From: an uncultured Sutterellaceae bacterium
Lineage (GTDB): Bacteria; Pseudomonadota; Gammaproteobacteria; Burkholderiales; Burkholderiaceae_F
Direction: 5' to 3'
DNA length: 6,517 nt
Assembly: GCA_947253615.1 (NCBI GenBank)
Contig: CAMYAA010000056.1
Coordinates: 1-6,517 of the forward strand
The notes under the pieces are model-generated. The model was not told the DNA's origin and ran no database searches. It saw only the letters and a program-made list of their open reading frames with translations. Positions 1 through 6,178 of the stretch are shown piece after piece; within the stretch, counting starts at the first letter, position 1; every line of letters starts with the position of its first letter. The position numbers were made by a program, and so were the translations under genes.

Positions 1-48
1 CGAGATCTAGTACGGTCTCGTGGGCTCGGAGATGTGTATAAGAGACAG
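1..48. other. Illumina Nextera i7 adapter left on the contig end
   Basis: Artefact, not phage DNA. Bases 1-6 match the end of the Illumina P7 oligonucleotide, 7-14 (CTAGTACG) match the i7 index N702 as it appears in the adapter, 15-29 match the Nextera read-2 sequence, and 30-48 are the 19-base Tn5 mosaic end. Genuine sequence begins at about base 49. Read on the minus strand, the adapter gives the peptide CLLYTSPSPRD, a known contaminant tail in protein databases. It should be trimmed and must not be called a Tn5 transposon end. Confidence 0.98.
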
Positions 49-308
49 ACCATACCTCCATGGGTGCTGTCGTACCCTTCAGAGCGAGCGTTACGAATGT
101 AGCTCTCGTACTTATCTAGGAAGCGCTTCATAGCTCGCACCTCTTTCTGCGTCATAGGGTGCGCAACGGCGTCTTGCCCTTCGTGCGTGATTGAGAAGAG
201 AAGCCCAAGGCGTTTGAAGCTTTCCGTCTCATACTCCCACGGTTGGATCATGACGCTGCGATCCCTATTGATGTATGTGTGAACAAATAATTTTCTCGGC
301 GTTGCCAT
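49..308 (-). CDS. Hypothetical phage protein, 3' end missing (first 86 codons)
   Basis: An open frame starts at ATG 306-308 and is still open where real sequence ends at base 49; beyond that the frame runs only through adapter. The visible part begins MATPRKLFVHTYINRDRSVM and contains a charged, probably helical stretch at residues 53-75 (TQKEVRAMKRFLDKYESYIR and following). The start is chosen because GGAGAG lies 6 bases upstream. A second Met at residue 20 (ATG 249-251) has a poorer site. The gene overlaps the end of the upstream 140-residue gene by 44 bases in another frame. I see no recognisable domain, and the true length and C-terminus cannot be known from this window. It belongs to the same operon as the replication genes by strand and spacing only. 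Confidence 0.7.
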
Positions 309-687
309 TCTTATCTCTCCGTAAATAAAATTCCATGGCCTCTATAACGAAGGCGATCTCGGCTTTGTTTAAACCTACGCTAAAGCTGTAGGACTCTCGC
401 TGGTAAGCGAGGTGGTAGGGGTACTCGGGGCGGGAACGGATCGTGAACTTCCCATGATCCACCACGTGGTGTCGTCCCTTCGGGTGGTACCAAGCGGTCC
501 CCGCTAAGGTCTGCTTTAGCTCAGAGAGGATCGCCCGCCAGGCGTGCTTCTCTATGGAGAAATCCACGAAGAAAGCATTGCGTCGCCTGTGAGCCGTCCA
601 GGGCATGAAGATGAAGAAGTACTGCCCCACAATGAAGTCGGGGCGGACGATCATCTCCACGCGGTCTTTAATGTCGTCGCTCTCCAT
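265..687 (-). CDS. Hypothetical phage protein, 140 residues
   Basis: I do not recognise a family. The ATG at 685-687 is preceded by AGGAAGG, placed immediately after the TAA of the DUF3310 gene, with 9 bases between the genes. The protein is rich in aromatic and basic residues (for example FFIFMPW at 24-30, HRRRN at 33-37, WYHPKGRHH at 66-74). The middle looks like a mixed beta fold, followed by a helix at 107-123 (NKAEIAFVIEAMEFYLRR). It has no signal peptide, and the hydrophobic run at 18-30 is too short for a convincing membrane segment. Aromatic and histidine-rich patches could suit nucleic acid or protein contact, but that is only a guess. Its position after the polymerase and DUF3310 genes suggests an accessory early gene. 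Confidence 0.72.
   Translation of the reverse strand: MESDDIKDRVEMIVRPDFIVGQYFFIFMPWTAHRRRNAFFVDFSIEKHAWRAILSELKQTLAGTAWYHPKGRHHVVDHGKFTIRSRPEYPYHLAYQRESYSFSVGLNKAEIAFVIEAMEFYLRRDKNGNAEKIICSHIHQ
315..320 (-). promoter_or_regulatory. Ribosome binding site deciding the start of the truncated gene
   Basis: On the minus strand this reads GGAGAG, followed by six bases and ATG at 306-308. It lies inside the coding end of the upstream 140-residue gene, so translation of the two genes may be coupled. It supports ATG 306-308 over the internal ATG at 249-251. Confidence 0.6.
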
Positions 688-696
688 GCCCTTCCT

Positions 697-1119
697 TTAC
701 GTATGCATGGTTGGTTGATTGCTCCTCTTGCTGTACTGCTCTCGACATTTCTCTTTCCAAAGGAGTATCTCCCTTCGTGCCACGCCCAGAAGGTGCTCGT
801 TTTTAATGCTGTGAACGATACAGAGAAGAGCCGCGTAGGCGTGGTGGCTTATGTCATCGCTATCAAGCTCGCCTATTAGTTTGTAGGCGGAGAAGTGCGC
901 CAGCTCGCTCATCCGATCAGTACGCGGCATTTTTTCTGCGTAGTCCAAATACCAGGCAGCCTTGTCAAGATCCTCTTCAAAAGAACCCTTGAACGGCGCA
1001 CGCATGATGTACTTAATGGCGTTGCCTTCGCAGAAGGGAAAGTGCTTTGTGAGCTCAATCACTTCAAACGAGTACTGTTTGTAATGTGGAGGGTTGTTAA
1101 CCATGTCGTTCGTGTCCAT
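697..1119 (-). CDS. DUF3310 family protein with C-terminal extension
   Basis: Residues 7-61 match the DUF3310 (SaV-like) family found in many phage replication regions: a start of VNNPPHY at 7-13, then GNAIKYIMR at 32-40 and the closing signature DLDKAAWYLDY at 50-60. Members are sometimes labelled nucleotide kinase in databases, but no Walker motif is visible here, so I do not assign that activity; the biochemical role of the family is not firmly established. Residues 62-140 form a helical, His/Arg-containing extension that I cannot match to anything. GAGGA overlaps the polymerase stop region and lies 6 bases before the ATG. The two genes are separated by 11 bases, so they are almost certainly co-transcribed. 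The second Met at residue 6 is a possible alternative start. Confidence 0.88.
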   Translation of the reverse strand: MDTNDMVNNPPHYKQYSFEVIELTKHFPFCEGNAIKYIMRAPFKGSFEEDLDKAAWYLDYAEKMPRTDRMSELAHFSAYKLIGELDSDDISHHAYAALLCIVHSIKNEHLLGVARREILLWKEKCREQYSKRSNQPTMHT

Positions 1120-1130
1120 TCTGTGTCCTC

Positions 1131-3212
1131 TTAGTCTTTGCGATAGCGGTTCGATTCAAAACCTGCGGCGTTGAGCGGCAAGCCTTTTGCCCAGTCGGGC
1201 GCGGATACCATAAGAGCCTTCATCCTGCCCACGGTGTACTCGTCTGTGTTCGGAACTTCGCAGAGCACCTCGTCGTGGATCGAAGTCACAGGTGGGTAGC
1301 CGCCTTCCTCCAGGGTGACTAAGGCGTGGCAGAGTAGGTCGCACGCCACCGCCTGGATGATGTTTTCAATAAGCTTGCCAGGGTAGGTACGTTGTCGCAT
1401 CCATTTGCGAGACGTTTGATTCATGCCCATGTAGGAGAACGTGCAGTCTCGCTCCTCTCCCGGGAGTCTCGGTTGTGCGTACATAAGAACACGGCCCGAA
1501 GGTAGACGAATACATAGCCAGTCCTTGTGCTTGAAAACAGTAACGCGACCGTTTAAAGTGGGCACCTCGCCGCCTACCTGGAGTACCGTAGTGCACGCTT
1601 GCTCTACGTCTCGCCATGCTTTCACAATGTTAGGATTGGCTTTGCGCCAGGCGCGTTTGACCGCGTCACAGGCGACGAAGATTCGCTTAGAGATTTCTAA
1701 GTCATTGGCCATTTGTTCGCTGCGGCCATAGTACTCACTCGCCTCCGCGTACAAGAGTGGGTCAATCGTGTTCTCTACATTGCTTGCTAAGTCGTTGAGG
1801 TGCACGTGTAGCCCACGGGCGAACGTGACGAAAGCACCGACGCCCCCGCCATAGCCCATGGCGAGCTCAAGGACTTTACCTACTTGGCGTTGATCGGTAT
1901 TAACCGAAGCGGGGTCCACCCCAAACGTGTTGCCGTATGTGAGGCAGTAAAGGTCTCGACCTACACCGTTGTCGGCATCGCGGAAGGCTTGTATCTTCCA
2001 AGTCTCGTTGGCCATCCAGGCGAGGAGGCGCCCTTCAATATTGGAGTAGTCCGCAACGACAAGTTTCTTTCCTTTGGGGGCTATGATCGTACCGCGCAAA
2101 CAGTCATTAAAAACGGTATTCAAATCGTTATAAAAGTAAAATGCCGTACCGTTTTTAACGGCCTCAATCATGGCGTTAATCTCATCGACATCATGGCAGC
2201 TCGGACGGGGTAAGTTCTGCGGTTGGAACAAACGTCCAGCAAAGCGTCCCGTGCGCGTAGCTCCACGGAATTGAAGTGTCCCACGTAAGCGACCGTCCTT
2301 GTTCGTTGCGTTGCTAAGTACCGTGTACTTGGCTACGCTACTCTTTGAACCCTCTAAGCGCAGGCTCAAAAGCTCACGTACCGCGCTCGGAATTGTGTCA
2401 TCACTTAAGTAGCGCTCAACATCGGCACGAGCGAGCGACGTTATGTTTAAACCGTAAGCCTCGTTAATGTAACGGAGCAAGGCTTCTCGGCGGGTGACGC
2501 TTTCCACGGCGCCTTTCGTTAACGTACGGGCTTGTTTACTCAAGTCGTAGTTGTTGCGTCGCACCGCGTTGACCGCCCCGCGGACAAGTTCTAAGTCAAT
2601 ACACATACCGCGGTCTGCAATGGCCGTGCTTACCTCGCAGTAACGCATCTCTTGCGCAGTGAAGTTGAGCGCGGGTAGGCGGTGTAAGACTTCTCGCATA
2701 GCCACAATGTCTTGCCTACAGTACTGGATGTAACGCTCCCATTCAGCGGGGTGCGTTTCGCGTGTGGCTCGCTCAACCTTACAATGCTTTGGGCGCGGAC
2801 TGGCAAAGAGCTGGACTAAATATTTGCCGTCGGTCATCTTGGCTTTGTCTTCTCCGAAACCATAAAGTTTGCAGAGGTCGTCTAAGGCGCCAGGGAGGGC
2901 AGCTTGGTAGGCAATTAGCATCGTATCCACGATACTAGCGACGGGGATATCAATACCCCAACAGGCCTTTATCACCACGCGGTCAAAGTTAATGCCGTTG
3001 TGCATGCAAATTTTTTCTTTGCCGGCAACGCAGTCCTTCAACGCTTGCTTTAAACGCGCTGGCATAGGCTCGCCCGTCGTGCAGTCCCAAACGTTGGCGG
3101 GACCATCGTTTATGGCCCACCCGCACAGGACGATCTCCGAGTGCTCCGCATACTTATGCGTCCCGTTTTTGATGGGCGTTGCGCTATAGGTTTCTAAGTC
3201 TAGGAAAAGCAT
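1131..3212 (-). CDS. Phage family A DNA polymerase with 3'-5' proofreading exonuclease
   Basis: This is the replicative polymerase, copying phage DNA in the host cytoplasm. The exonuclease begins at the N-terminus: Exo I LFLDLETYS (D5, E7), Exo II HNGINFD (N72, D77) and Exo III YCRQD (Y164, D168). The polymerase domain shows motif A VVADYSNIEGR (D388, E393), motif B with R442, K446, L450, Y454 and G455, and motif C SIHDEV (H646, D647, E648). All metal-binding acids are present, so it looks active. There is no 5'-3' exonuclease domain, as usual for phage forms, and 693 residues is a normal size for this lineage. Leucine stands where E. coli Pol I has Phe762. The start at 3210-3212 is supported by AGGAGA, which overlaps the TAG of the preceding gene, 8 bases upstream. 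Cellular polA is excluded by the architecture and by the phage neighbours. Confidence 0.97.
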   Translation of the reverse strand: MLFLDLETYSATPIKNGTHKYAEHSEIVLCGWAINDGPANVWDCTTGEPMPARLKQALKDCVAGKEKICMHNGINFDRVVIKACWGIDIPVASIVDTMLIAYQAALPGALDDLCKLYGFGEDKAKMTDGKYLVQLFASPRPKHCKVERATRETHPAEWERYIQYCRQDIVAMREVLHRLPALNFTAQEMRYCEVSTAIADRGMCIDLELVRGAVNAVRRNNYDLSKQARTLTKGAVESVTRREALLRYINEAYGLNITSLARADVERYLSDDTIPSAVRELLSLRLEGSKSSVAKYTVLSNATNKDGRLRGTLQFRGATRTGRFAGRLFQPQNLPRPSCHDVDEINAMIEAVKNGTAFYFYNDLNTVFNDCLRGTIIAPKGKKLVVADYSNIEGRLLAWMANETWKIQAFRDADNGVGRDLYCLTYGNTFGVDPASVNTDQRQVGKVLELAMGYGGGVGAFVTFARGLHVHLNDLASNVENTIDPLLYAEASEYYGRSEQMANDLEISKRIFVACDAVKRAWRKANPNIVKAWRDVEQACTTVLQVGGEVPTLNGRVTVFKHKDWLCIRLPSGRVLMYAQPRLPGEERDCTFSYMGMNQTSRKWMRQRTYPGKLIENIIQAVACDLLCHALVTLEEGGYPPVTSIHDEVLCEVPNTDEYTVGRMKALMVSAPDWAKGLPLNAAGFESNRYRKD

Positions 3213-3220
3213 AGCGTCTC

Positions 3221-3445
3221 CTAGTTCATAGGGTTCTTAGTCATACGGACCTCGACACTGGGCGGGAGGAGCTTACGCTCAAAGATCTCTTGGGCACGTC
3301 CTTCTAAAAGGAGCTGAAGCGCTTTAGCCACGCGGGCACCCGCAATGGTGATGTTTTCTCGGGCAAGCGTGTGGACCTCGATCTTGGCATCGACTTTCCC
3401 GGTCTCTTCCATGTCGCGTAGGTGAATCGTTAATTTGTATTTCAT
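3221..3445 (-). CDS. Small hypothetical phage protein, 74 residues
   Basis: I do not recognise a family. The N-terminal half (residues 1-34) looks like short beta strands (KYKLTIHLR, KIEVHTL), followed by an amphipathic helix at 35-58 (ARVAKALQLLLEGRAQEIFE) and a short strand-like tail (SVEVRMTK). The start ATG at 3443-3445 has GGGAG six bases upstream, just after a GC-rich hairpin. The stop is 8 bases before the polymerase start and supplies part of its ribosome binding site, which implies tight co-translation. Lying between the single-stranded DNA-binding protein and the polymerase, it could be a small replication accessory protein, but nothing in the sequence proves that. Confidence 0.75.
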   Translation of the reverse strand: MKYKLTIHLRDMEETGKVDAKIEVHTLARENITIAGARVAKALQLLLEGRAQEIFERKLLPPSVEVRMTKNPMN

Positions 3446-3463
3446 GATGGGCTCCCTAAGGGG

Positions 3464-3491
3464 GCGCCTCCCCTCTCGGCAAAGGAGGCGC
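3464..3491 (-). promoter_or_regulatory. GC-rich hairpin in the leader of the 74-residue gene
   Basis: A perfect 8-base inverted repeat, GCGCCTCC at 3464-3471 and GGAGGCGC at 3484-3491, encloses a 12-base loop. It sits in the 57-base gap after the single-stranded DNA-binding protein gene, the longest gap between genes in the window. On the minus-strand transcript no U-run follows it; the next bases are CCCCUUAGGGAG, so it is not a standard intrinsic terminator. It lies 7 bases before the ribosome binding site of the 74-residue gene. A role in messenger stability, processing or translation control of the downstream genes is possible, but this is inference. Confidence 0.5.
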
Positions 3492-3502
3492 GGGCTTGCT
3501 TA

Positions 3503-4078
3503 CTAGAAGTATTGGTTGTAGTCAGTCGTTTCGCCTTCGCTTTCGAGTTGCTCGAAGTCGTCGGCCGTGGCGACACCAGCCCCGCCGATCGGGATATCAC
3601 CTTCTTTCACCCACTGCACACCGAGGAGCGTGCAAGAGAAGCCTTTGGAGCTTGCGTTGTCGTAAATCCAGATAGACACTTGCGCATTCACTACGTCCCC
3701 GCTGCGGGGTTTGCCCTCGGCTTCCGTTAATCGAGCGCGCGTACGGTCGATAACCAAGGGGGCGCCGTCCTCCGCCTTACGCTTGGCGGAGAACTTCCAG
3801 AAGCCGCCTTCCTCGTCACGCTGTAACATGCGGGTGTTCTTGCTGTCCTGCGTGTTTTTGAACATAGCTTCCGCCTTGGCACCCCACTTCTCCTTGGCAA
3901 GATTAACCATCGCCGTGCGCAAGGCCGCGACGTTGGCTTCCGTTTCGGGGGCATCGTCGTACATGCGGATTTGCGCTTCATAGCGCTTCTTGTCGGTGCC
4001 AAAATTTTCATTGGCCACGGGGGTGAATAACTTCGGGAAGGCGATAACCACGTTGGTTAACATTACTTTCGATTCCAT
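3503..4078 (-). CDS. Single-stranded DNA-binding protein, Enc34/DUF2815 family
   Basis: This protein is expected to coat single-stranded DNA during phage replication and recombination. It matches the DUF2815 family (Enterobacter phage Enc34 ssDNA-binding protein, an OB fold) in length (191 residues) and in landmarks: an N-terminal VMLTNVVIAFPKLFTP strand region, FGTDKKRYEAQIRM at 26-39, RDEEGGFWKFSAKRK at 87-101, then PLVIDR at 107-112, GDVVNAQVSIWIYDN at 127-141, and GFSCTLLGVQWVKEG at 146-160. The C-terminal tail (173-191) has seven acidic and no basic residues and ends in Phe, like the tail of T7 gp2.5. The start is well supported by AAAGGAGT seven bases before ATG 4076-4078. The gene ends with tandem in-frame stops, TAG TAA. 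It lies between the nuclease and the polymerase genes, as in other phages. Confidence 0.92.
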   Translation of the reverse strand: MESKVMLTNVVIAFPKLFTPVANENFGTDKKRYEAQIRMYDDAPETEANVAALRTAMVNLAKEKWGAKAEAMFKNTQDSKNTRMLQRDEEGGFWKFSAKRKAEDGAPLVIDRTRARLTEAEGKPRSGDVVNAQVSIWIYDNASSKGFSCTLLGVQWVKEGDIPIGGAGVATADDFEQLESEGETTDYNQYF

Positions 4079-4107
4079 GTTGGAACTCCTTTAACAGTAA
4101 AAATGAA

Positions 4108-4347
4108 TTACTCCTTAAACCCTTCGCCAGGTTGTCGGTAGTACTCGGGATATTCATTCCGAAGCTCTTCTAAAAGAACATCGAAACGGTGCTCAGCTTC
4201 TCTCTTGATGAGTTGCTTTCGCATGCGTATTGCCTCTTTGCGCGCCTCGCGTATTTCATGCACTGCGTTCGCAAGTCGGATGACTACGATCGGAGGGAGT
4301 ACACGTGCCGTGCCTAGGGGTTTTGTTTTAGGGGACTCGTCCGACAT
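4108..4347 (-). CDS. Small charged helical hypothetical protein, 79 residues
   Basis: No family is recognised. Residues 1-18 are polar and probably loose (MSDESPKTKPLGTARVLPP); residues 20-66 form one long, highly charged helix (EIREARKEAIRMRKQLIKRE) that could be a coiled coil; the end is PEYYRQPGEGFKE. The start overlaps the last 20 bases of the DUF2800 gene and is preceded by GAGGTG five bases upstream, so translation may be coupled to that gene. The next gene, the single-stranded DNA-binding protein, begins 29 bases after its stop. The placement between nuclease and DNA-binding protein fits a small adaptor or accessory role, unproven. Confidence 0.75.
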   Translation of the reverse strand: MSDESPKTKPLGTARVLPPIVVIRLANAVHEIREARKEAIRMRKQLIKREAEHRFDVLLEELRNEYPEYYRQPGEGFKE

Positions 4348-5593
4348 CTAGCACCTCGAAATCGGTGGCCGCACTCGCGAGCTCAGGCGCTTTATCCGTC
4401 TCAGGAACGAGGCGCGGTTTGCTGTCCGTGCGTGTGATGTAAGGCTCAAGCTCTGTGTAAACGTGGCTTGCATTACATTGCTTGAGGGCTTTTTCGAGCT
4501 TGGCTGGGGATTTCAAGTCGTACATCGTCCACGAGTCGAAACACTGGCGGGTGAGGAACTCCTCTACAGCTTCTTCATCCTTCCATTTGCGTACGCCCGC
4601 ACGTCCCGCTACGAGCTTGAAGCCTGGCAACTTGGTGCCTGAGCAAGCGAGTGCGTAGGCTTTCTCTTCAACAGCGTCAGCCCACTGGCGTAACACAGGG
4701 ATGAGAGTGCACGCTTTCGCTAAGCGCTCGGGCGTGTCAGGCGTTGGGATCGTGATCTCCTGGTCGACTTTTTTCCTAGGCTTGCTTTGCTCAGGCTTGG
4801 CGAGGCTGGGTGGAGGGGCCGATAGGAGTATGAATCCTGAGGACACCGTTGCTTCAAGCTCGGCACGGACGGCTCGGCAAGTCGCTTTTGCTCGACAGAA
4901 TCGGCATACATCCTCGTTAACGCAGTAGTCAGCTGGCTCTTTTTCTTCAGGGTGGGCAAGAAGAAAGCGTGCTCGCAACGCTTTGTACTTCAGCTCGCCT
5001 AACAGATTTTTGGCTTCCTCGTCTAAGGTCCATTCACTGACCGAATTAAGACGGGGCTGCATGATGTGGACCGTCACCTTGTCGATATCAAAGAGCGGTG
5101 CAAGGTACTGGCGGGCCGCTTCCCCATAAATGAGGAGTTGCGTATTCATGACCGCATCAACAGGTACCCCAAGTCCGTACTTAAGGTCGCAAACATGGAG
5201 CGTGCGACCATCGACAATCAAACAGTCCGCAGTACCGTGTGCGCCCAATTCGCGCGTGATGCTATAGAGCGGTAAGCGCACCTCGCACTCCACGTAGTCG
5301 TAGTCGTCGAGAGACTTATTGCCAATAAGCTCGAGCTCGGAGACGTATTGGTTAACGAAGGTAAACATCTCTTCGTTTTCCTTCTTGAGGGCTTTTATCA
5401 CGTCGCCTAGTTCAGCCTTGCGCGTTAAGATCGCTTTGATCAGGCGCTCGGCCATAGCGTGTGCTTGCGTCCCTTCTGCTGCGTAGGAGCTTTGTTCTTC
5501 CTCAATGCCTTGCGCTTCGGAAATAGAGGCGGGGCACTTGAGCCAACGGTGGGAACCTGACGCGCTTAATTGAGCGTGCTTAGGAGCGGACAT
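4328..5593 (-). CDS. DUF2800 protein: predicted PD-(D/E)XK nuclease with 4Fe-4S cysteines
   Basis: A RecB/Cas4-like nuclease candidate for phage DNA recombination or end processing. The N-terminus, SASGSHRWLKCPAS at 10-23, and AAEGTQAHAMAE at 38-49 are typical of DUF2800. The core shows GAHGTADCLIVD at 117-128 (D123), then CDLKYG at 135-140 (D136, K138, the D-x-K element) and Q152 to Y156 (QLLIY), the QxxxY-type motif. Cys20 together with Cys230, Cys233 and Cys239 (spacing C-x2-C-x5-C) fits the iron-sulfur clasp seen in Cas4 and AddB. A Pro/Lys linker lies at 258-284, followed by a C-terminal region (285-375, including LVAGRAGVRKW) also typical of the family. The length, 421 residues, is in the usual range. 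The start at 5591-5593 overlaps the upstream gene by 14 bases, with GAGGA 11 bases upstream. Activity is inferred from motifs, not shown. Confidence 0.93.
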   Translation of the reverse strand: MSAPKHAQLSASGSHRWLKCPASISEAQGIEEEQSSYAAEGTQAHAMAERLIKAILTRKAELGDVIKALKKENEEMFTFVNQYVSELELIGNKSLDDYDYVECEVRLPLYSITRELGAHGTADCLIVDGRTLHVCDLKYGLGVPVDAVMNTQLLIYGEAARQYLAPLFDIDKVTVHIMQPRLNSVSEWTLDEEAKNLLGELKYKALRARFLLAHPEEKEPADYCVNEDVCRFCRAKATCRAVRAELEATVSSGFILLSAPPPSLAKPEQSKPRKKVDQEITIPTPDTPERLAKACTLIPVLRQWADAVEEKAYALACSGTKLPGFKLVAGRAGVRKWKDEEAVEEFLTRQCFDSWTMYDLKSPAKLEKALKQCNASHVYTELEPYITRTDSKPRLVPETDKAPELASAATDFEVLDVGRVP

Positions 5594-6176
5594 TCTTTTC
5601 TAATTCCTCATCTGCAAGTTTCATTAAGTGCGCTAGTTTAGCCTTGCGCTCGTTGAGGCCCTTATTGGCCAAGCGGAGCACCTCATGGCGCTGCCCGGGC
5701 TTGACGTCCTTAAGCGTCTTGGCGCCCAGAGGCTTGATAAGCGCTTCAATCTGTGCATAAACAGTGGTACCCCCGTAGTTAGCAATGTCAGTTGCGCAAT
5801 CCAACCAAGGGAACATTTCTTTTTGAAACTGTGCGAAGGGCATTTCTTCGGGTGCGTTTTGGGCGGGCTCGGCCTGTTCAGCCTTGCGCACCGCGCTTGA
5901 GTCCTCCGCTTTTGGAGCCTCATTTTTGACCTCTAAAGGCTCCTTTTTTACCGTCTTTTTAGGGGCTTTTTTAGCCTTTTCTTCAGTATTTACAGGTACT
6001 TCGGGGGCTGTGGGCGCTGTTTCTGTTGGCGTGGTTTCGGGCGCTTTTTCGCTCGTAATCGAGACTAAATCGGGCCCCGTTTCTCGACTGGGGGCGGTCC
6101 CTTTGATAAGCGAGGCGACTAACCCCGTTAACGCCTTTAAATTAGCGTTGAGTTCTTTAATTTCGGTCTCTAACAT
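5580..6176 (-). CDS. Hypothetical protein: coiled-coil start, charged linker, C-terminal domain
   Basis: Function is not recognised. Three parts are visible. Residues 1-25 (MLETEIKELNANLKALTGLV and on) have leucine/isoleucine heptad spacing and probably form a short coiled coil for oligomerisation. Residues 28-115 are a low-complexity linker rich in Pro, Ala, Lys, Glu and Thr, with a basic patch KKAPKKTVKK at 69-78. Residues 116-198 look folded and helical, with GGTTVYAQIEALIKPLGAKT and LKDVKPGQRHEVLRLANKGL. The C-terminal pattern 'LGAKTLKDVKPGQ' resembles a small module at the end of many phage early proteins, from memory only. The start shares one base with the upstream stop (TAATG), and GGAGA lies 9 bases upstream within the previous gene's last codons. 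It directly precedes the nuclease gene and overlaps it by 14 bases. Confidence 0.83.
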   Translation of the reverse strand: MLETEIKELNANLKALTGLVASLIKGTAPSRETGPDLVSITSEKAPETTPTETAPTAPEVPVNTEEKAKKAPKKTVKKEPLEVKNEAPKAEDSSAVRKAEQAEPAQNAPEEMPFAQFQKEMFPWLDCATDIANYGGTTVYAQIEALIKPLGAKTLKDVKPGQRHEVLRLANKGLNERKAKLAHLMKLADEELEKNVRS

Positions 6177-6178
6177 TA
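6174..6178 (-). promoter_or_regulatory. TAATG stop-start overlap coupling two genes
   Basis: The minus strand reads TAATG: the TAA ends the 73-residue gene and its last A begins the ATG of the 198-residue gene. Together with GGAGA inside the final codons of the upstream gene, this arrangement favours re-initiation by ribosomes finishing the first gene, fixing the start of the second. Confidence 0.75.

Noticed and set aside
30..48. Tn5 mosaic end that could be read as a transposon terminus
   Set aside because: It is embedded in exact Nextera adapter sequence with an i7 index and P7 end, and no transposase gene is present.
544..879. Plus-strand open frame of 111 codons
   Set aside because: It lies antisense across two well-supported minus-strand genes with good ribosome binding sites; its product has no recognisable features.
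697..1119. Nucleotide kinase label sometimes given to DUF3310 proteins
   Set aside because: No Walker A or other kinase motif is visible in the sequence.
1884..2213. Plus-strand open frame of 109 codons
   Set aside because: It is wholly antisense to the conserved polymerase domain, including motif A, and is explained as a shadow frame.
3464..3491. Rho-independent terminator after the single-stranded DNA-binding protein gene
   Set aside because: The stem is GC-rich, but no U-run follows on the minus-strand transcript, so it is reported only as a hairpin.
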